Shown here: piece by piece, positions 34,606-48,100 of the stretch
How the letters are laid out: every line of letters starts with the position of its first letter
Numbering within the stretch: the first letter of the stretch is position 1
Origin: Euglena gracilis
Taxonomy: Eukaryota; Euglenida; Euglenophyceae; Euglenales
Length of the DNA stretch: 64,000 nt
Assembly: GCA_039621445.1 (NCBI GenBank)
Contig: CP154956.1
Span: forward strand, 73,579,393-73,643,392
Direction of reading: 5' to 3'
The notes under the pieces: generated by a model
What the model was told of the DNA's origin: nothing
The model's database searches: none
Seen by the model: the letters and a program-made list of their open reading frames with translations, nothing else
Position numbers and translations under genes: made by a program

Positions 34606-36121
34606 TCATATTTAATAATAAAAAGTAATTGCTAAAAATAAATTGCACCGCTCTACGTTGACAGCCTCCACTGGCAAATGCCTCTGGGGATGGGTGCCGC
34701 TGAACTTGCATTGCCTTTGAGTGAGAGCGAAGCTAAAGCAGACAGTGAAGCCTGGCTCCCTGCTGGAGATCAAGGGAAATGACGGAAAATGACTTGCCAA
34801 CAATGCTCGACTGGCCACTGGCTTGGGGGCCCGGCTTCAGACCCCCTCCAGGATTTGGCATTTTTTTTTGTTGTTGTTGGTTTCATTTAAAGTCAGCTCT
34901 GCTGATACCAACTCAGAAGTAGGAATCAGCGGTTGAGGGCCGCCTTGAGCTCCAATGGAGGTCCGACAGAGATGCAGCATCAGCGCCTTCAACGACTCAC
35001 TCTCCGCCAGCTCCCCCAGGGCCTTCGCCCCCTCGTTGGCGATCGGGTTGCCCGTCAGCACCAGGACGAGGGTTTGGAGGTGAGGCGCGTGCTTCAGGGC
35101 TGCTAGAGCCTTGGCGTCACGCGGGGGCCGGACTGGACTGGCGGCACCAGTCTGTCTCCCGACCTTCCACCCTTAGACAAGGGGTCGAAACAAAGCAGCT
35201 ACCCAGGACACCTTTCTGTCAATTTTGCCACACATTTACCCCTCAGCGAAGCGCCGGGCCAAAAATTATTGTGCCCAAAGCGGCCAAAAATTGGCCGAAA
35301 TGCCATTTTTGGCGCATTTGGGCAAAAATTTGTCAAAATTGTCCAAGGTTTTTGGCGCGAAACACCGGAAATGAAATTCTGACCGTTGGGGGTGGTCATT
35401 GGACATAGGGAGGTCGTTGGACAAAGGAGGGGGGGTACTTCAGCCCCCCCCCCCAGCAAAAAGGGTCCCTGCAAAAAGGGAATCAATCCAGCCCTTTTGG
35501 TCACCTGGAGGAGTCTGGTAACCAAAAAGTAGGATGTCAAAGTTTCTGAGAGCTCCCCCCCCCCTCGAAAAGATATACTCCAATCACTGGACAGGTGGGC
35601 CAGAACCCTGACAGCAGCGACCCCGATGGGTTGTTGGATGAGTTAACAGCTAACAGGTTTCTGGGCCAGGCAACTTTGCCCGGAGGAGAACCGTTGTTGG
35701 TTGGTGGGGGTGGTGGGTGGTGGGGGAAATGGTTTGCCAACCCAGACATAGGCCGCTGTGGCAAGAAAACTTACAGGTCGGGGGCTGCCTCCCCCCTTGC
35801 CGTCCGCCACCGCATGGGCGGCACCGGAAGGCCCCACCCCGCTCCACCATAGCCGCAGCTCCAGCGACTGCAACGCCCGCATGTCCTTCAGTGCACTGCC
35901 GGCAGGGGGGCGGTCCCCACTGCGGGCGTCCCTTGTGTACTCCCATATATATGTATATATATGTATGTATATGTATACATATATGCATATATATGTATAC
36001 GTATACATATATGTATATATATGTATGTATATGTATACATATATGCATATATATGTATACGTATACATATATGTATATATATATACATATACACATCCAT
36101 ATACATATATATACATATATG

Positions 36122-36152
<31 letters not shown>

Positions 36153-39100
36153 GTATGTATCAGAGGGCCGGCACGGCTCATGAATGGCATGTGTGCAATT
36201 CTGGCGTCAAATTACTTTGGCGTCAAATTAGGTTTGCATGGGCTTGACAAATAAAATAGGTGGTGTTGAAATGTAACATGCTCAGTGAAAAAGTTACGTG
36301 ATTTTACGTGATTCTCCATAGAAAAATGGATTTACTTGCCTTTATGTGATTTACATGATTTTACGTGGCACATATGATGAAACACCCGGAATTACATTGA
36401 AAATCCATACGCTTCTCTGGTCAGCCAGCCCGAGGGCCCCCCTGGGTGAGGGCATGGGCCCCAACATCCCCGACGTGGCTCAGGGCCAGGCTGACAGTGT
36501 GGAGCAGCGGCGCGTCCTTCAACGAGGCCAGCAGGGGGGCCCCGCCCTCCTCCAGTTGCGGAGAGGCCCCCGCCCCCGGCCACCCACCGGCCCCCGGCCG
36601 GCCGGCAGCCCCGCCCGCCTCTGCCCCAAATGATGTGTGCCACCATTGGGCCGGTGTGGCGGGGGCCGCTGACTCCCCCGCCCAAGTTGGGAGAAGGGGA
36701 TAGCTCGCGTTTTGGGTGGCGAGGTGTGTTGGCCGTAGCAGACTCCCCTCCCCTCGATTTGGAACTTGAAGCCTGGTTTGGATCTCCCAACTCGTCCAAG
36801 ATCGTCGGATCCTCGAAACCTGGTCAGTGCACTGGGGGTGAACGCACCGTACAAGCATGCCGCCTGACCGATACTGTCCGCTTCACCGTACAAAATACCA
36901 CCAAATGCTAAAAATTCATCCCGTTTATGGGTGTCGTCAGTTTGGGTGGTGCACCTTACGTCTTAGTCCACCCCCTGCCTTCCCTTGAAAATGGCCATTC
37001 TTGGGAAAAAACATACTCTCACCACCAAATGTGCCCAAGGGGAGGGAGTGCTAGCCATTCAGACGAGTGTGGCATGAGTGTGAGTTATTAAAGCTGGGAC
37101 AAAGCTGGAGACGGTCATGACACGAGAGTAGCTTCCAGGCCTTCCTTTGGCATTTTGTCCAAACAAGACTCCGAGGCAGTCTGCATTCACCGATCGAGCC
37201 ACTGGAACGCAACCCCCAAGGGACCATCTTCCTGCATCACTTCAGCGAACAGCCGGGGTGGGGTATACACCGCCACCACCAACCAGGATGGGAGGCGGCC
37301 GCGGCAACTTTGGCACTTGTTTTGGTTTTTTTTGACGGGCAAAACGGGGAACCATTGTGATGGGACGCTGGCATGATGGTGGGAGAATGTTCACCTGCAC
37401 GACAAGTGCACATGCGGTGGTGCTGCGGGGGCAGCAGCCTCGGCGGCGGTTACCGGTCAGCCACAGGTCCAACACCCGGAGAGATGCGGCCAGGGAAAAC
37501 TGGCTCAGATGCAGTTGCACATTCCCAGACCTGAGTGGCTTCGATTTTGTGTTGTGTGTGTGTGTGTGTGTGTGCTTACGCGCGCGCGTCTGTGTGCGTG
37601 TGTCCGGCTGTCGACAGATGGGCGCGGTCAGTTCACTCATTTTTTTACATTAGGGATTGCACAAGCATGGACTAGCAAACTTGCTGCCAAATCCATTTTG
37701 CGAGGGAAAAAAGTTTGCTGTGGACGTTACCTGCAGCAAACATTAACTTTCCCTGGAGCGGCAGGCGGATGAGATCCATCAAATACCGGCAACAGCCCCC
37801 CGCAGGGACCACGGGCCCCACATCCAAATGTTCAACAAGCGAGAATCAACAGTAGATATCCAAAGATGCTTAAAATTGCGGTTCCTGGAAAAGGTCGTTC
37901 CCCACTTTGGGATATCCGTCAACATTGACCCAAAAAAAATAATCAAGGAAAAGAGCACCTATCAGGCGAAAACGCAGTCATCCAACCTCCATTCGAGGCA
38001 TTGTGGGCAAAGTGAGATATACCTCCGCGCCCGCAGTTGTAATCACTGGCCTGCAATCCCCAGTACGCGGGCAGTCTGGGGGGAGGCCCTCGCACCCGAT
38101 GTTGTTGTCGCGGAGGTCCAGCTGTAGGCAGCGGAGGACCAGCCCGCTCAGTCGCGAGAAGGAGGACGCGCCCCGGTCGGCCAGCTTGTTGTTGGGCATG
38201 TGCAGCCGTAGCGTGTGCATATGCCACCGCGGCCCCACCTGGGTCCTCACTACCATGTGAGCGGAAGTGGGGGAATGCCAAATGCGGCGGGGACACAGGG
38301 AATCAGGTTTGGGGGGGGGGTTCACTGTGGCTGCTTCGATGCTGCAACTGTGTCACACAATTCAACTTCTTTGGATGGGGGGGTTTGATGCTTTGCAGGT
38401 GGCTCTCTCCACATTTATCCTCACACTGGGACCCATCACAAATGCAAGACCACCCTCACAGCAGCCTCTACTGTATCCAACGCCCACCACAAAATCAAAA
38501 CTTTCCGGAAATCAATAAAATTATCAAATTTGGAACTCATTTCATCACTGTTGTTTCATTCTTTGGCGGCTTACATCACCGTACATCCTATTCGCACAAA
38601 TGTGTGGGCTCTTGTAGTGCACTTGGAAATGTGTCATCGTAGCTGGATTGGTGAAATTATTTTTGGAAACAATACTGAAATAAAATCTTCTGAATTATTG
38701 TACTATTGCCGTGATATTTTCCTTCCAGAACTTTCCGGAATAAACCTTCTGATATATATTTGCGCAAACTGCCACATCTTCTGTTTATCAATGAGCTGTG
38801 GGCACCAGACTGTTCTTCTCTCACCTCTGCTCTTCAGTTGTCACATACCATTGCTAATTTTGTTGGCATTCGTATCTTTAAGGTTCTGCAGACTCCCCTG
38901 GACTGCTGCCACGGCGTCCCCTTGGGGGAGATGAACCCAACCCCAATTCTGGCCCATCCCAGCTGTAGCAGCAACCGGAACCCCTCTGGGAGTGGTGCTC
39001 GCCCAGCAAGCCAGGCTCGCCCCCCCCTAGGGGGGGAGGGGGAGCTGGACCCCAGCCGACGCTTGCTGGGCATTGCCAATGCAGAAGCAAATGAAAGGAG

Positions 39101-42100
39101 TGAAAAGCTGCACACGTATCAGGGTGAGTGGTCAGTATGTGATTGCACAAAAACAGTTGGTCCACAAAAGACAGCTCTGATTCCCACAACAATAGGAGTC
39201 ATATGCATGCCAGTAACGTTCCAAAAGCATTCATTGTAAAATGTCAGCATGACCGCCCATTTCCCAAATATTCAGGATATTCAGGATATTCAGGAAATTT
39301 CTGTTCTGGATCATTTGGGCAATTCTAATTCTGAATATTCCCTCCCTTTGTGTCTAGGTTGGTCGTTGGGGAGGGGGGCTGCGGACGTGACGCCCGACTG
39401 ACGGCAGAGAGGATGGGCACAATATCCCGACCGAGACGGTCCGCCTCCAGGGTTGAAGGCATTGATATGGCCTCATAGTCACACATGGGGCACCCAGAGA
39501 TCAGGCTAATTCATGAGGTTCAAATGAGAGGCACATTAAATGAAAAGAATGGGATGGCCATTGTGGGAGGCCAGACAGGGGACCACCAAACAACAGAGCT
39601 GGAAACGAGCGGTGGGCGTTGGAGGGGGCAGTGACTGCTGGGCACACCAATGGGCAGGACCCGCACGCAGGTGGCGTGCTTGTTCAGCAGGTTCATTCGA
39701 CGGCCGCAGCGGGGCCGGATCACATGGCCAGCGAATGAACTTGACGGCATTGATTTCGGCACCAACAGAATACAACTGAGCACAACATCAACAACGCTAA
39801 CAACAACATCATCATCAACAACAACAACAGCAGCAGCAGCAACACGCAGCAACACAGCACACGTACGCCTACGCAGACTATCGGGTGGGAAGAAGTTTTC
39901 TTTCCCCGATCAGCAACGCTATTGGATAGTCAGATATGAAGTCCATCTGCTGCAGGGGCAGATGGACTGCACACGGAGCAGCAATGTCACTCCGGGGACA
40001 ACATGCAACAGGCAGTGGCGGGTGGCTGCGAACCCGTCACCGGCCACGCTGGTTGCCGGGCGCCACGGCCCGTGACTTTGGAAGACAAGAAGCGGTACTG
40101 CAGCAGCGTCCAGAGCCGGCGGCAGACGTACCCCAGCCGCCGGGCCTCCAGGAGGCTGGCGCCAGCACCCACACCGCAGGACACCAGCTGGAGGGGGCGT
40201 TAGAGCCCGCAGCTCCCGATTGGAACTCGGATCTGTCTCACTCACTGTATTTCGTTCTTCAAAATCAGCAGTACTGTCAGAGTGGGTCTCATTTTGGCTC
40301 TGTTTTCAGCAGATTTCTACCGTTTTCCAATCCATCATCGCACTTTGCTGGGCTCCTGATTAGTGGGCACCAGACATCCACTTAGTGTGTTCACAAAGAC
40401 GTTGGTGAACACAATTTTTTTGATGAACATGAAAAAAAAATTTGAACACAGGTGAACTATATGAAAAAAAATTTTTGAACACGGGTGAACTATATGAAAA
40501 AAATTTTGGTGAACACAAAAAACTGATAAAACATGCAGTGGTGTCCAAAAAATCTTGCCCCCCCCCCCCATCTATAAATATTCATACCCCCCCAGGTGGA
40601 AACTATGTTCCATTGTGAAATCCAAGCCCAGCCATTGCCCCAATAGGCCCCCTTAAACGTTTTGCTTGTTGACCAGCTGCAAATAGACTTCATAGTGCAC
40701 GGCACTGCAATTACTTTATGGAATAATTTCCAAAAGGTCCTGTACCACTTTACCGGTCCAATACCAATTTACTAAAACTTTTGAAAGCAGCAGACAAATG
40801 GTTTTAGGATTCCCATACAGCCCTGAGTGTGAGAAAGGCGTTGGGGCAGGTACAAAAGACATGGGGTGGGGACGTTTGACACGGAATTCAAAGCCTTAAA
40901 TGATAAAAAGAATTACAAAGTGAAAAACGTATTTTTTTGCAACTGTTTCAAAAATCATACCTCCTGATATTATCAGTGTTTAAGTGTTTTGTGAACAGCC
41001 ATCCAGAGTCATTCATCCAGAGAAGAGAATTATTGCATCGTCAGCAGGCCCAATTGTTGAAGAGGAGGTCCCTTTGTCCTTCCCACTTGAGAAATCTCGG
41101 AATATTTGGGATTTTGGATGCACAATTTGGATAGACAGGCCTTCCTGTTAAGCCCTGTTCAAACTCTTCAAGCCCAAGAATGGGCAAAAAAACCATGTCC
41201 AAACACTGATACAAGAAACCAAACACAGGAACACAGATGCTTCTTTTGGTGGACAAAATTTTTTTGGTGAACATAGGCGAAGATAATCATTCTTGTGAAC
41301 AAAGGTGAACACAAGTTTATTTGTTGAACATGGGTGAAGAAATTTATTTTTGGTGAGCAAGCGAACACAAAATTTTTCTTGGTGAACACATGATACACAG
41401 AAGATTTGTTTGGCGTACTCACCGACTGAATGTCTGGTGGGCGCTTTCCTTTGAAGACCGCAGGTGTTGCTGGGCCAGGGCTGGGAATTTGGGCTGGCCA
41501 GCCAGCCCCCCTCCCCCCCCCCATGCCAGGAGGGGCTGGACCCCAGCTGTACATGAGCCTAGGCCGGGCCGGGTGGGGCTGAAACTGGACAATTGCCCCA
41601 AAAAAATGACCTTCAAAATATAGCTTGGAAAAAAATGAGCACTTGGCAATCCCCCCAAAACCCCCCAACGCAACGTTTTTGGAAGCCCCCAAACACCTTT
41701 TCAAAAAAAAGTTGCGCTTTGCGCCGAAAAAATTTCAGCTAGACCCAGCAAAAAGGTGCCAGCGGGGCCAGCAGCACCCCAAGGGGGGGGGGTGCTGCGG
41801 CTGGGCTGGACCAAAATCGGCCCACCCCTGGGAATGGGTTTTTGAGAGTGGGTGTGCCATGGGGGGTGCACCATGGGTCAGTCCAACCCGGCCAAAAGCC
41901 AGGCCGTAAATTTTTGGTGGGTGGGGGGGTTAACCCCACGTGGGGGTTGTGCGTGGGTGGGCTTTCGGGGGAAAAAAAGTGAGTTGGTGGGTTTCCGCCC
42001 GGAGAATACATCTCTTTAAAGTTTTGCAGACCCCAACCCGGGGAGGGGTGCCGCAGCCAGCCCCCCCCCCACAGGTCACATGGGTGTTAAATGAATCTAA

Positions 42101-42392
42101 GCTCCTGATAGGCGACAACAATCAGTTTCCTTGGACACCACATTAAATACAATCTATGCTTCTGATTGGTCAAAACTAACAGTTTCCTCGGGAACTGCGA
42201 CAGGTCACTGACCGAGAACTCCCAAAAATAACGTGCCCAGATTTATCTGAAAAAAAAATCCGAACCCACCCCCTCCCTCCAACATCTGTTTGGGTGCTTG
42301 GTGGCAATCAATTCCAGACAGTCGTCGGGGAGGTCCAACAGATATGGCATGTTGGAGGCGGTCTCTGCATGGGAAAAGAGGTTGAGATCCAT
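33048..42392 (-). CDS. F-box-like protein with leucine-rich repeats, about one repeat per exon
   Basis: A series of short GC-rich exons reads on the minus strand. The probable first exon starts at ATG 42392 ([19 protein letters not shown]) and contains [11 protein letters not shown], the first half of an F-box. Bases 40171-40076 give [20 protein letters not shown], matching the second half. Candidate linkers lie at 39735-39650 ([18 protein letters not shown]) and 39493-39379. RNI-type leucine-rich repeats follow: 38240-38084 ([33 protein letters not shown]), 37499-37454 ([14 protein letters not shown]), 36530-36440 ([20 protein letters not shown]), 35900-35845 (LQSLELRLW), 35125-34940 ([34 protein letters not shown]), 34335-34245 ([18 protein letters not shown]), 33640-33570 ([13 protein letters not shown]) and 33200-33070 ([15 protein letters not shown]). 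F-box/LRR proteins usually select substrates for SCF ubiquitin ligases. Exon borders are approximate; an NLR- or RanGAP-like LRR protein fused differently cannot be excluded. Confidence 0.6.
33228..33355. repeat. CA dinucleotide microsatellite
   Basis: Interrupted (CA)n with CACT and CACG variants. It lies just upstream, on the minus strand, of the last recognisable LRR exon, so is probably intronic. Confidence 0.95.
34563..34620. repeat. AAT trinucleotide microsatellite
   Basis: (ATA)n with one or two interruptions, in a presumed intron of the LRR gene. Confidence 0.95.
35941..36166. repeat. TATA/TGTA-rich repeat with a 60-bp tandem duplication
   Basis: A roughly 60-base unit containing ATATATGCATATATATGTAT occurs twice in tandem (35953-36012 and 36013-36072). 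Simple (TA)n and (GTAT)n follow. Confidence 0.9.
36291..36368. repeat. Local TTACGTGATT words
   Basis: TTACGTGATT or TTATGTGATT or TTACATGATT occurs five times in 80 bases, with one unrelated gap. This is another locally private short word, in a presumed intron. Confidence 0.65.
37554..37575. repeat. GT dinucleotide microsatellite
   Basis: About ten GT units followed by a GCGCGCG patch. Confidence 0.9.
39783..39850. repeat. AAC/AGC-rich microsatellite
   Basis: ACAACAACAACA-type units grade into AGCAGCAGC. Period three. Confidence 0.9.
40384..40521. repeat. GGTGAACACAAAAATTTTT words, first cluster
   Basis: GGTGAACAC/GGTGAACTATATG words alternate with AAAAAAATTTTT four times. A second cluster with the same word lies at 41257-41398. 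Both fall between the two F-box half exons, so they are probably within one intron. Confidence 0.75.
41257..41398. repeat. GGTGAACACAAAAATTTTT words, second cluster
   Basis: Six variants of GGTGAACA (including TGTTGAACATGGGTGAAG) occur in 140 bases. Related to 40384-40521. Confidence 0.75.
41714..41725. repeat. GCGC-TTT-GCGCC hairpin
   Basis: A short hairpin flanked by AAAAAAAAGTT and GAAAAAATTTC, which extend the pairing. Dispersed hairpin family member. Confidence 0.65.
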
Positions 42393-45172
42393 CTGGAATT
42401 GGCGGGCAAAATTCTTATTTGTTATCCGCAGTTGTCCGTTGTAGCAAAAACAAATTAACGGGAGAAACATTGTTGAAAACCTGGGCAAAAAAAATGTATT
42501 GACTGAAGCAAATGTCCTCAAAAATTTCGTAGTTGATAAAATTCATGCATTTACTGGCACAGTCATTCTAAAATTTTTTCGATGGTACAGACAGCTGGAA
42601 CGCTACGACAGATTGAAAAGTGGAAATTGCAACGATCAAAAAGAAAACGAAGCAAATCCAGTACACATTATCAAATGCATCCAACACAAAACTAGTCTTG
42701 CAATGATGTCAATCCAAAACCACATCAAAAAGGGCAAAGAGTCGGCTGTACCACAAAAGATAAACGGTGGTAATGCATCCCTTTTATATTTGAAAAAAAT
42801 GATTTAATTGCGGTCCACTTCGCATTTCGTGCATGCTCATCAAAAAATATAAACGCCCCCACTGATAAGCACCCCCAGGTTTTATAAGATCTGGTTGGGT
42901 TCGTCAGCCGAAGGCTGCAGCTGAGCTCCCTCAGGGCTGTACAGGAAGGCTGGTGGGATGGGTCGACCCCCACCTGGGAGGTGGGGGGGGGGGGTTGGGT
43001 CGACCCCCCACCCACCATGGCACCCGCTCAAAGAAAATTTCTTTGGCGCATTTGGCGCCGAAAGAAAATTTTGATCTAAAAATCGGTGCCCCCGGAAAAA
43101 GAGGAAAGCCTCGTTGGTGGGGGGGCGGTTGGACCCCTAATTGACCCCTAACTGGGCCAACGTTTTGGGTCAATTGCTGAGGTCTCCTTTTTGGATTTTT
43201 TTGCAGAAAAATTCGACCGAAAAAACCTCCCCGGGAAGGTCCAAAAATAAGTCTCCAAAAAGGGGGATTTTTGGCGATGAGCAAAAAAGTCTCAAAATAT
43301 GCCAGTTGGGCAAAAAATCGAAAAATGTCAAAAAGTCACCGTTTTCACAGTTTCTGGGGGGGGGTCTCCTTTTCGGATTTTTGCTGAAAATCCCGAGCGG
43401 GGTCTTATTATCGGGAGGGGTCTACTTTTTGGACTTTTGCTGAAAATTATCAGGTGGGTCTTAATTTGGGAGGGGCTAATTTTTTGGGGGGGGTTGCCAC
43501 CAGGATGGGGGTGGGGGGTGGTCGACTCGATTTCCGTACAGCCCTGCCCCCCCCCCCCTCACCACAGACCAACACGGCACACACAAAGAGAAGGGGCAGA
43601 GGGAACTGCTGCTGCACCGGTCCAGCGGGACGATGCTGCGCGCCGGCCCGGCACTGCCGGCGGCGGTCATAGCGTACAAGCCCCACCCTCGGGGGCTGAC
43701 GGGCTGACGGGCTGACGGGGGACGCAGGGGGCCACCCACGGGACTCGCCGCGCCGCCCCACGGGGAACGGCTCCAACCCTCCGGCCCAGGTGGACCCCTG
43801 CCTGAACAGTGCACCCGATCATTCCACTGCGCATATGGTGTGTCCGGACCCCCACCCGGTGGGCGATGGGCGATGGGCCATTCCCCCCCCCCCCCCCGGA
43901 GCCGCTGACTCGTTTCTGGCTCCGAGTGCTGCCCCCCCCCGTCCAGAACGGGCTGAAAATGGAATCCCCCCTCGACGCAATCTGGAACAATTGGTCATTG
44001 ATTTTGAGCCAAATACACCTGAGTTGCCAATGTGATCCCCGCCACCAGTGATACCCGCCACCATGGGTGAACACAACACTTTTCTGTTCACAAGGCAAGC
44101 AAAACGTCACAAATCCTCATGTAAACAGACAAGGCACACAGCCCTGGGATTCTTGAACCATCGACCAAAATGTGAGACTTGTCCTTGTCTAAATGGCCTG
44201 CTGTATTTTTTAAAAAAATCACAAATACAAACTGTGAGATCATGAAATTTTGTATTTGGGTTGCCAGAGTTCATATTTTTTGGGCTTCCCTGCAAGTTAA
44301 AAATCCCGGGTTCACCTGAAAAAAGAATGTAGATAGACCCCCTCCCTCACCCCCTCCCGGATCCCATCCTGGACCCCCATCTGCCCCCTGCCCTGGACCT
44401 GGGGCCACCCATCCCTCCCAACCATCAACCACCCCCAGTAACCCTGCGGCCAAGTTTTCGGGATTCTGGTCCGGCCAGAAATACTGTTGTTTTCTTCACC
44501 AGACAGTTTCAATTTGGTTTGGTTTGCGAGGGGTTTTCATAGCAGGCAGGCTTCCGCCCAAACCTAACCCTGTCCCATCCCCAATGGACTATCCCCCAAC
44601 CACCAAGGCCCCCCGAGATCGGTTTCCAATGCCTGCCTGATTGGATGGCCCCGCACTGGTGATGAATGGACATTGCTATTCAAGTCAGCAACCCAGTGTA
44701 ATGATGTGGGGGGGGGGCAGCGGGTCTCAATCAATCAAATCAACCAATTACATCTGAAAGTTCTTCTCAGAGACCGAAGGAAAAGAAAAGGAGTTATGGA
44801 AAAGAACTGTGCACAATGCCAAAACGAAAGATTTGCAAAAAAACAACTACAGACGCTGCCATTTTTGCGATGTATGTTCCCGTGTGTGTTGCAAAACATT
44901 TGATGTTATGAACATGTGCCTGTTTGTGATTTTGCCCCTTGAAAATATGTTCTTTTAACCTCTTGGAGGTGGTCTCAATTTCTCTGGAGAGGATTGTGGA
45001 ACTTTCTTTTCATTTGTCAAAAGAATCTCCAACTGTGGACCTGCACGGAAGCCTCCATATTGTGTTGGCCTCCTGGGCACGGTCCGGAAGGAAATGCGTG
45101 AACGATGGGAAACAATATAACCGGAGGTGGCCGGGGGATGGCTCTCCCATCATCCAGTCGGCGTGCGGGGTC
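42393..45172. other. Intergenic region between F-box/LRR and PEX11-like genes
   Basis: Contains C/G fold-backs (42959-43020 and 43540-43560), the hairpin at 43045-43059, a triplicated GCTGACGG unit at 43695-43719, and no confident exon. A plus-strand frame at 44939-45256 is open but overlaps the last exon and 3' flank of the PEX11-like gene and is doubtful. Confidence 0.4.
43045..43059. repeat. GGCGC-ATTTG-GCGCC hairpin with extended arms
   Basis: The core stem GGCGC/GCGCC is extended on both sides (AAAATTTCTTT and GAAAGAAAATTTT), giving an imperfect hairpin of about 40 bases at 43034-43073. Confidence 0.75.
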
Positions 45173-48100
45173 TCAGGCCCAGCTGAGGTAGCACTCGAAG
45201 CCGGAGGTCAGCATGCCGATGGGGGCAGGGCCCCGAAAGCCCAGGGGACTCCCTGATGAAGGCAACACTGGCAGAAGCAACTCTTCGGGCCTAAAACCAG
45301 TCCGGGAGTGGCAGATAATCATCCGTTGTTCGGGGGCTGTCCGGCCGGGACCCTGGTCGAGGGCGAGCACGGCGGGGTCGACCCGCTGCAGTCCCGCATT
45401 GGCCAGGCCTGAAGAAGATGCGGCCCCCATTTCGACAGTCTTGCAATTCCGCACATTTGCACCGTGGTCCGGCGACCTGGCTCGCCCCAATCTGGCTATG
45501 CACCATGTGCCACAGCAATTGCAACCGCTCGAATGTGCCCCCTAATGTAGTGGACCCTTTGGATTCTGGATGATCGGGTGATTTGGCATGAATCCGCACA
45601 GAATTCCAAGGAAAAAATGTTCAAGGCTTTTCGGCCAGAATGCTTCCCATCGTCATCAGCGGCGTCCAGAATTACTCCCAGCATTTGTCCTGCATTTCAT
45701 CAACTTCTGTCCAGAATCCCCACGAGACCCTTGACATGTTCTTGGAATAAATAAAGGAAAAAATAACATTCTTTTCTATTTCATTTAGGAAAAGCAATAC
45801 GATTTTGTGGACAAATCAATCGGAGTAAGATAACTTTATTTCGAGAACTGGTGTGCATTGCCGAAAAACTTATTTGGACGTTTTTTGGAGTAGATCGGAA
45901 TTTTCTTGGGTTTGCTGGGAAAACTCTTGGACGAATCCTGGCGGCGGGAAAAGCCTTGGACAAATGCCTCCCAAAATTTAATAACTTTCCTGCCTGTTCC
46001 CCCCAATGTTCTGAATATACTACATTTTAGAAAGCATCTGGTCGCCACATGACAATAAACATAATGCTGGCGACGTGTCTCTTCCCCCCACGACACTCCA
46101 GAGATTTGGGATTATAAATAGAAAAACATCACTCCAGTCTGAGCACACATTGCACTACTGAAATACGTTCAACAATCAATTAGTTGAAAGCAATACCTTC
46201 GATGACAAGCGCCGCATCACGCAGGGCGAGGAGCGACTCATTGGATTGCTGTTGAGGAAGAAAAAGGTTCCTTTTGACAAACATCCGTTCAATGCTGGAA
46301 ACACGGCAATCCCATTCCTCAAAGAGGCCAAGAGGTGGCACTGTCAAAGATTATCACCATGAGATGTGCCCTGAGTGGAGTGTTTTGCGACCAGGCCCAG
46401 CTTGACCAACCCCCTCCCAGGGGGGAGAGGGGTCATGAAGAGTCACCTAGTGCCTGCTCAGTCGTACCCCCAAAACGGCCCTCCTCTGGGCCAGGATTCT
46501 CTAAAGCCCGGGGGGGGGGGGGACCCTACACCTCTTTTCCAGCCAGCGCCTCCCAACCAGGCTGTGGACCCACCCCCGGGGTCCGCTGAAACAAAGTTCG
46601 GGCAGTCCGGCGTTTCGCACCGAAAACTTGAAGGGGGAAAAAAGGGGGCCAAAAATGGCCAAAAATAGCATTTTCGGGTGTTCTTTATTGGGGTCTTCAA
46701 CTCAAGATGTTGCCTTAAAAATGCCAACCCGGCTGGGTTTGGGTCTGTTTGGGGGTCCCGCCAGGTCCAGCTGCCAGCCGACCGGACCCCCCCTCCCCGG
46801 AACCCAGCACCTTTTTTCCAACCACCACCTTTTTCCAGGGACACCCCCAGGGGGTCCTTAAGAAAACCCCTGATTTCGGCACCTGTAGCGCCGGAGTGCC
46901 TTGGCCGAGTGCGCAGTCGCTTTTTGTCCCGGTTCCTTAAATTGAATCTGGGTGCCTTGTAGTGCCTGCCCAGGAAGGCACCCCTGGTTCGTCCACACCT
47001 TAAAATTCAGCCTGATGACATCTCTGTTGAAATGCGCAGGTCATAAAGATACCCTTGTATCCTGATGACCCCTGCACACCAATACATTCTTCTGTTTCTT
47101 TCCTCGTGCATATGAATACATCCTTCCATATATAATTGCCTCTGCCGGAAAGAAAATTTATGTTTGCAGTTTCTTATTTGTAGTAGTAGTTTTTTTTTTC
47201 ATTTGCGACATACATGCAAATAATCTAGTCAACAGCCTCCAAATATCTATGCCTCGTAAATGTGCCACCAGTCGATGTTTGTGTTCTCCTGTGGTTGTCC
47301 AGTTTCAATGAGAACCTTAATTTTCTGAGTGTCAGCTGAAAATTTTGCATTTCACTGAAAACCTTTGTCCCCTCCCAGATATTTGAAATTTGACTGCGCA
47401 TCACACAAATACCACTGGAACCAGGATAAGGTGTTCAAGCATTAAACCACCTGAAAATACGGGGGGGGATGGAATTAAGATTTTTGGAGCCTATCTTTGG
47501 CCTGCTGGGCGATAGCTCACAGCAAAAAGAAAGCTGCGGGTACCCCCCCAAAAAGGTTAAGACAATAAAAAGAGAGTGGGACAAAAGTGTGAAACAGGAA
47601 TACATGTCCAAAAAGCAAAAAAAAAAATAACCAAATGAGATGCCACCTGAGGGCCCTGCGCTTTGTAATGTCCTAGCATCAGCTGCTAAGGAAGAGAGGG
47701 CAGACCAGCTTCTTTGCCTCCATGGACTTCAACCGGGGAAGCAGTTCACAGAACCAGGAGAGGGCGTAGAACTTAAAAGCGAGCTGAGGGGCAGCGACGG
47801 AGACAACAAAGAACCGCAGGAAGCGACAGGATGCACCTCTCCCACGAGTCGTTAATGGCAGGCTCAAATTCAGCTCACAGCTCTTCACAGCAGGCCCAAA
47901 CTCCTGGTTGGGATGTATCAGGTATGTTAATCTCCGCTTTTGCGCAATCAAATTGCACAATTGCGGTGAATATTTATGTTGCACGCGCATTGCATCGCAT
48001 GCACAGGACAGAGATGAAAAATTCTGGAATGCTGGCTTTTCAAACGAGAATAAAACTTCACGCAACTGCGCACACTGAAAACTTGCCAGTGAGAAGGGTA

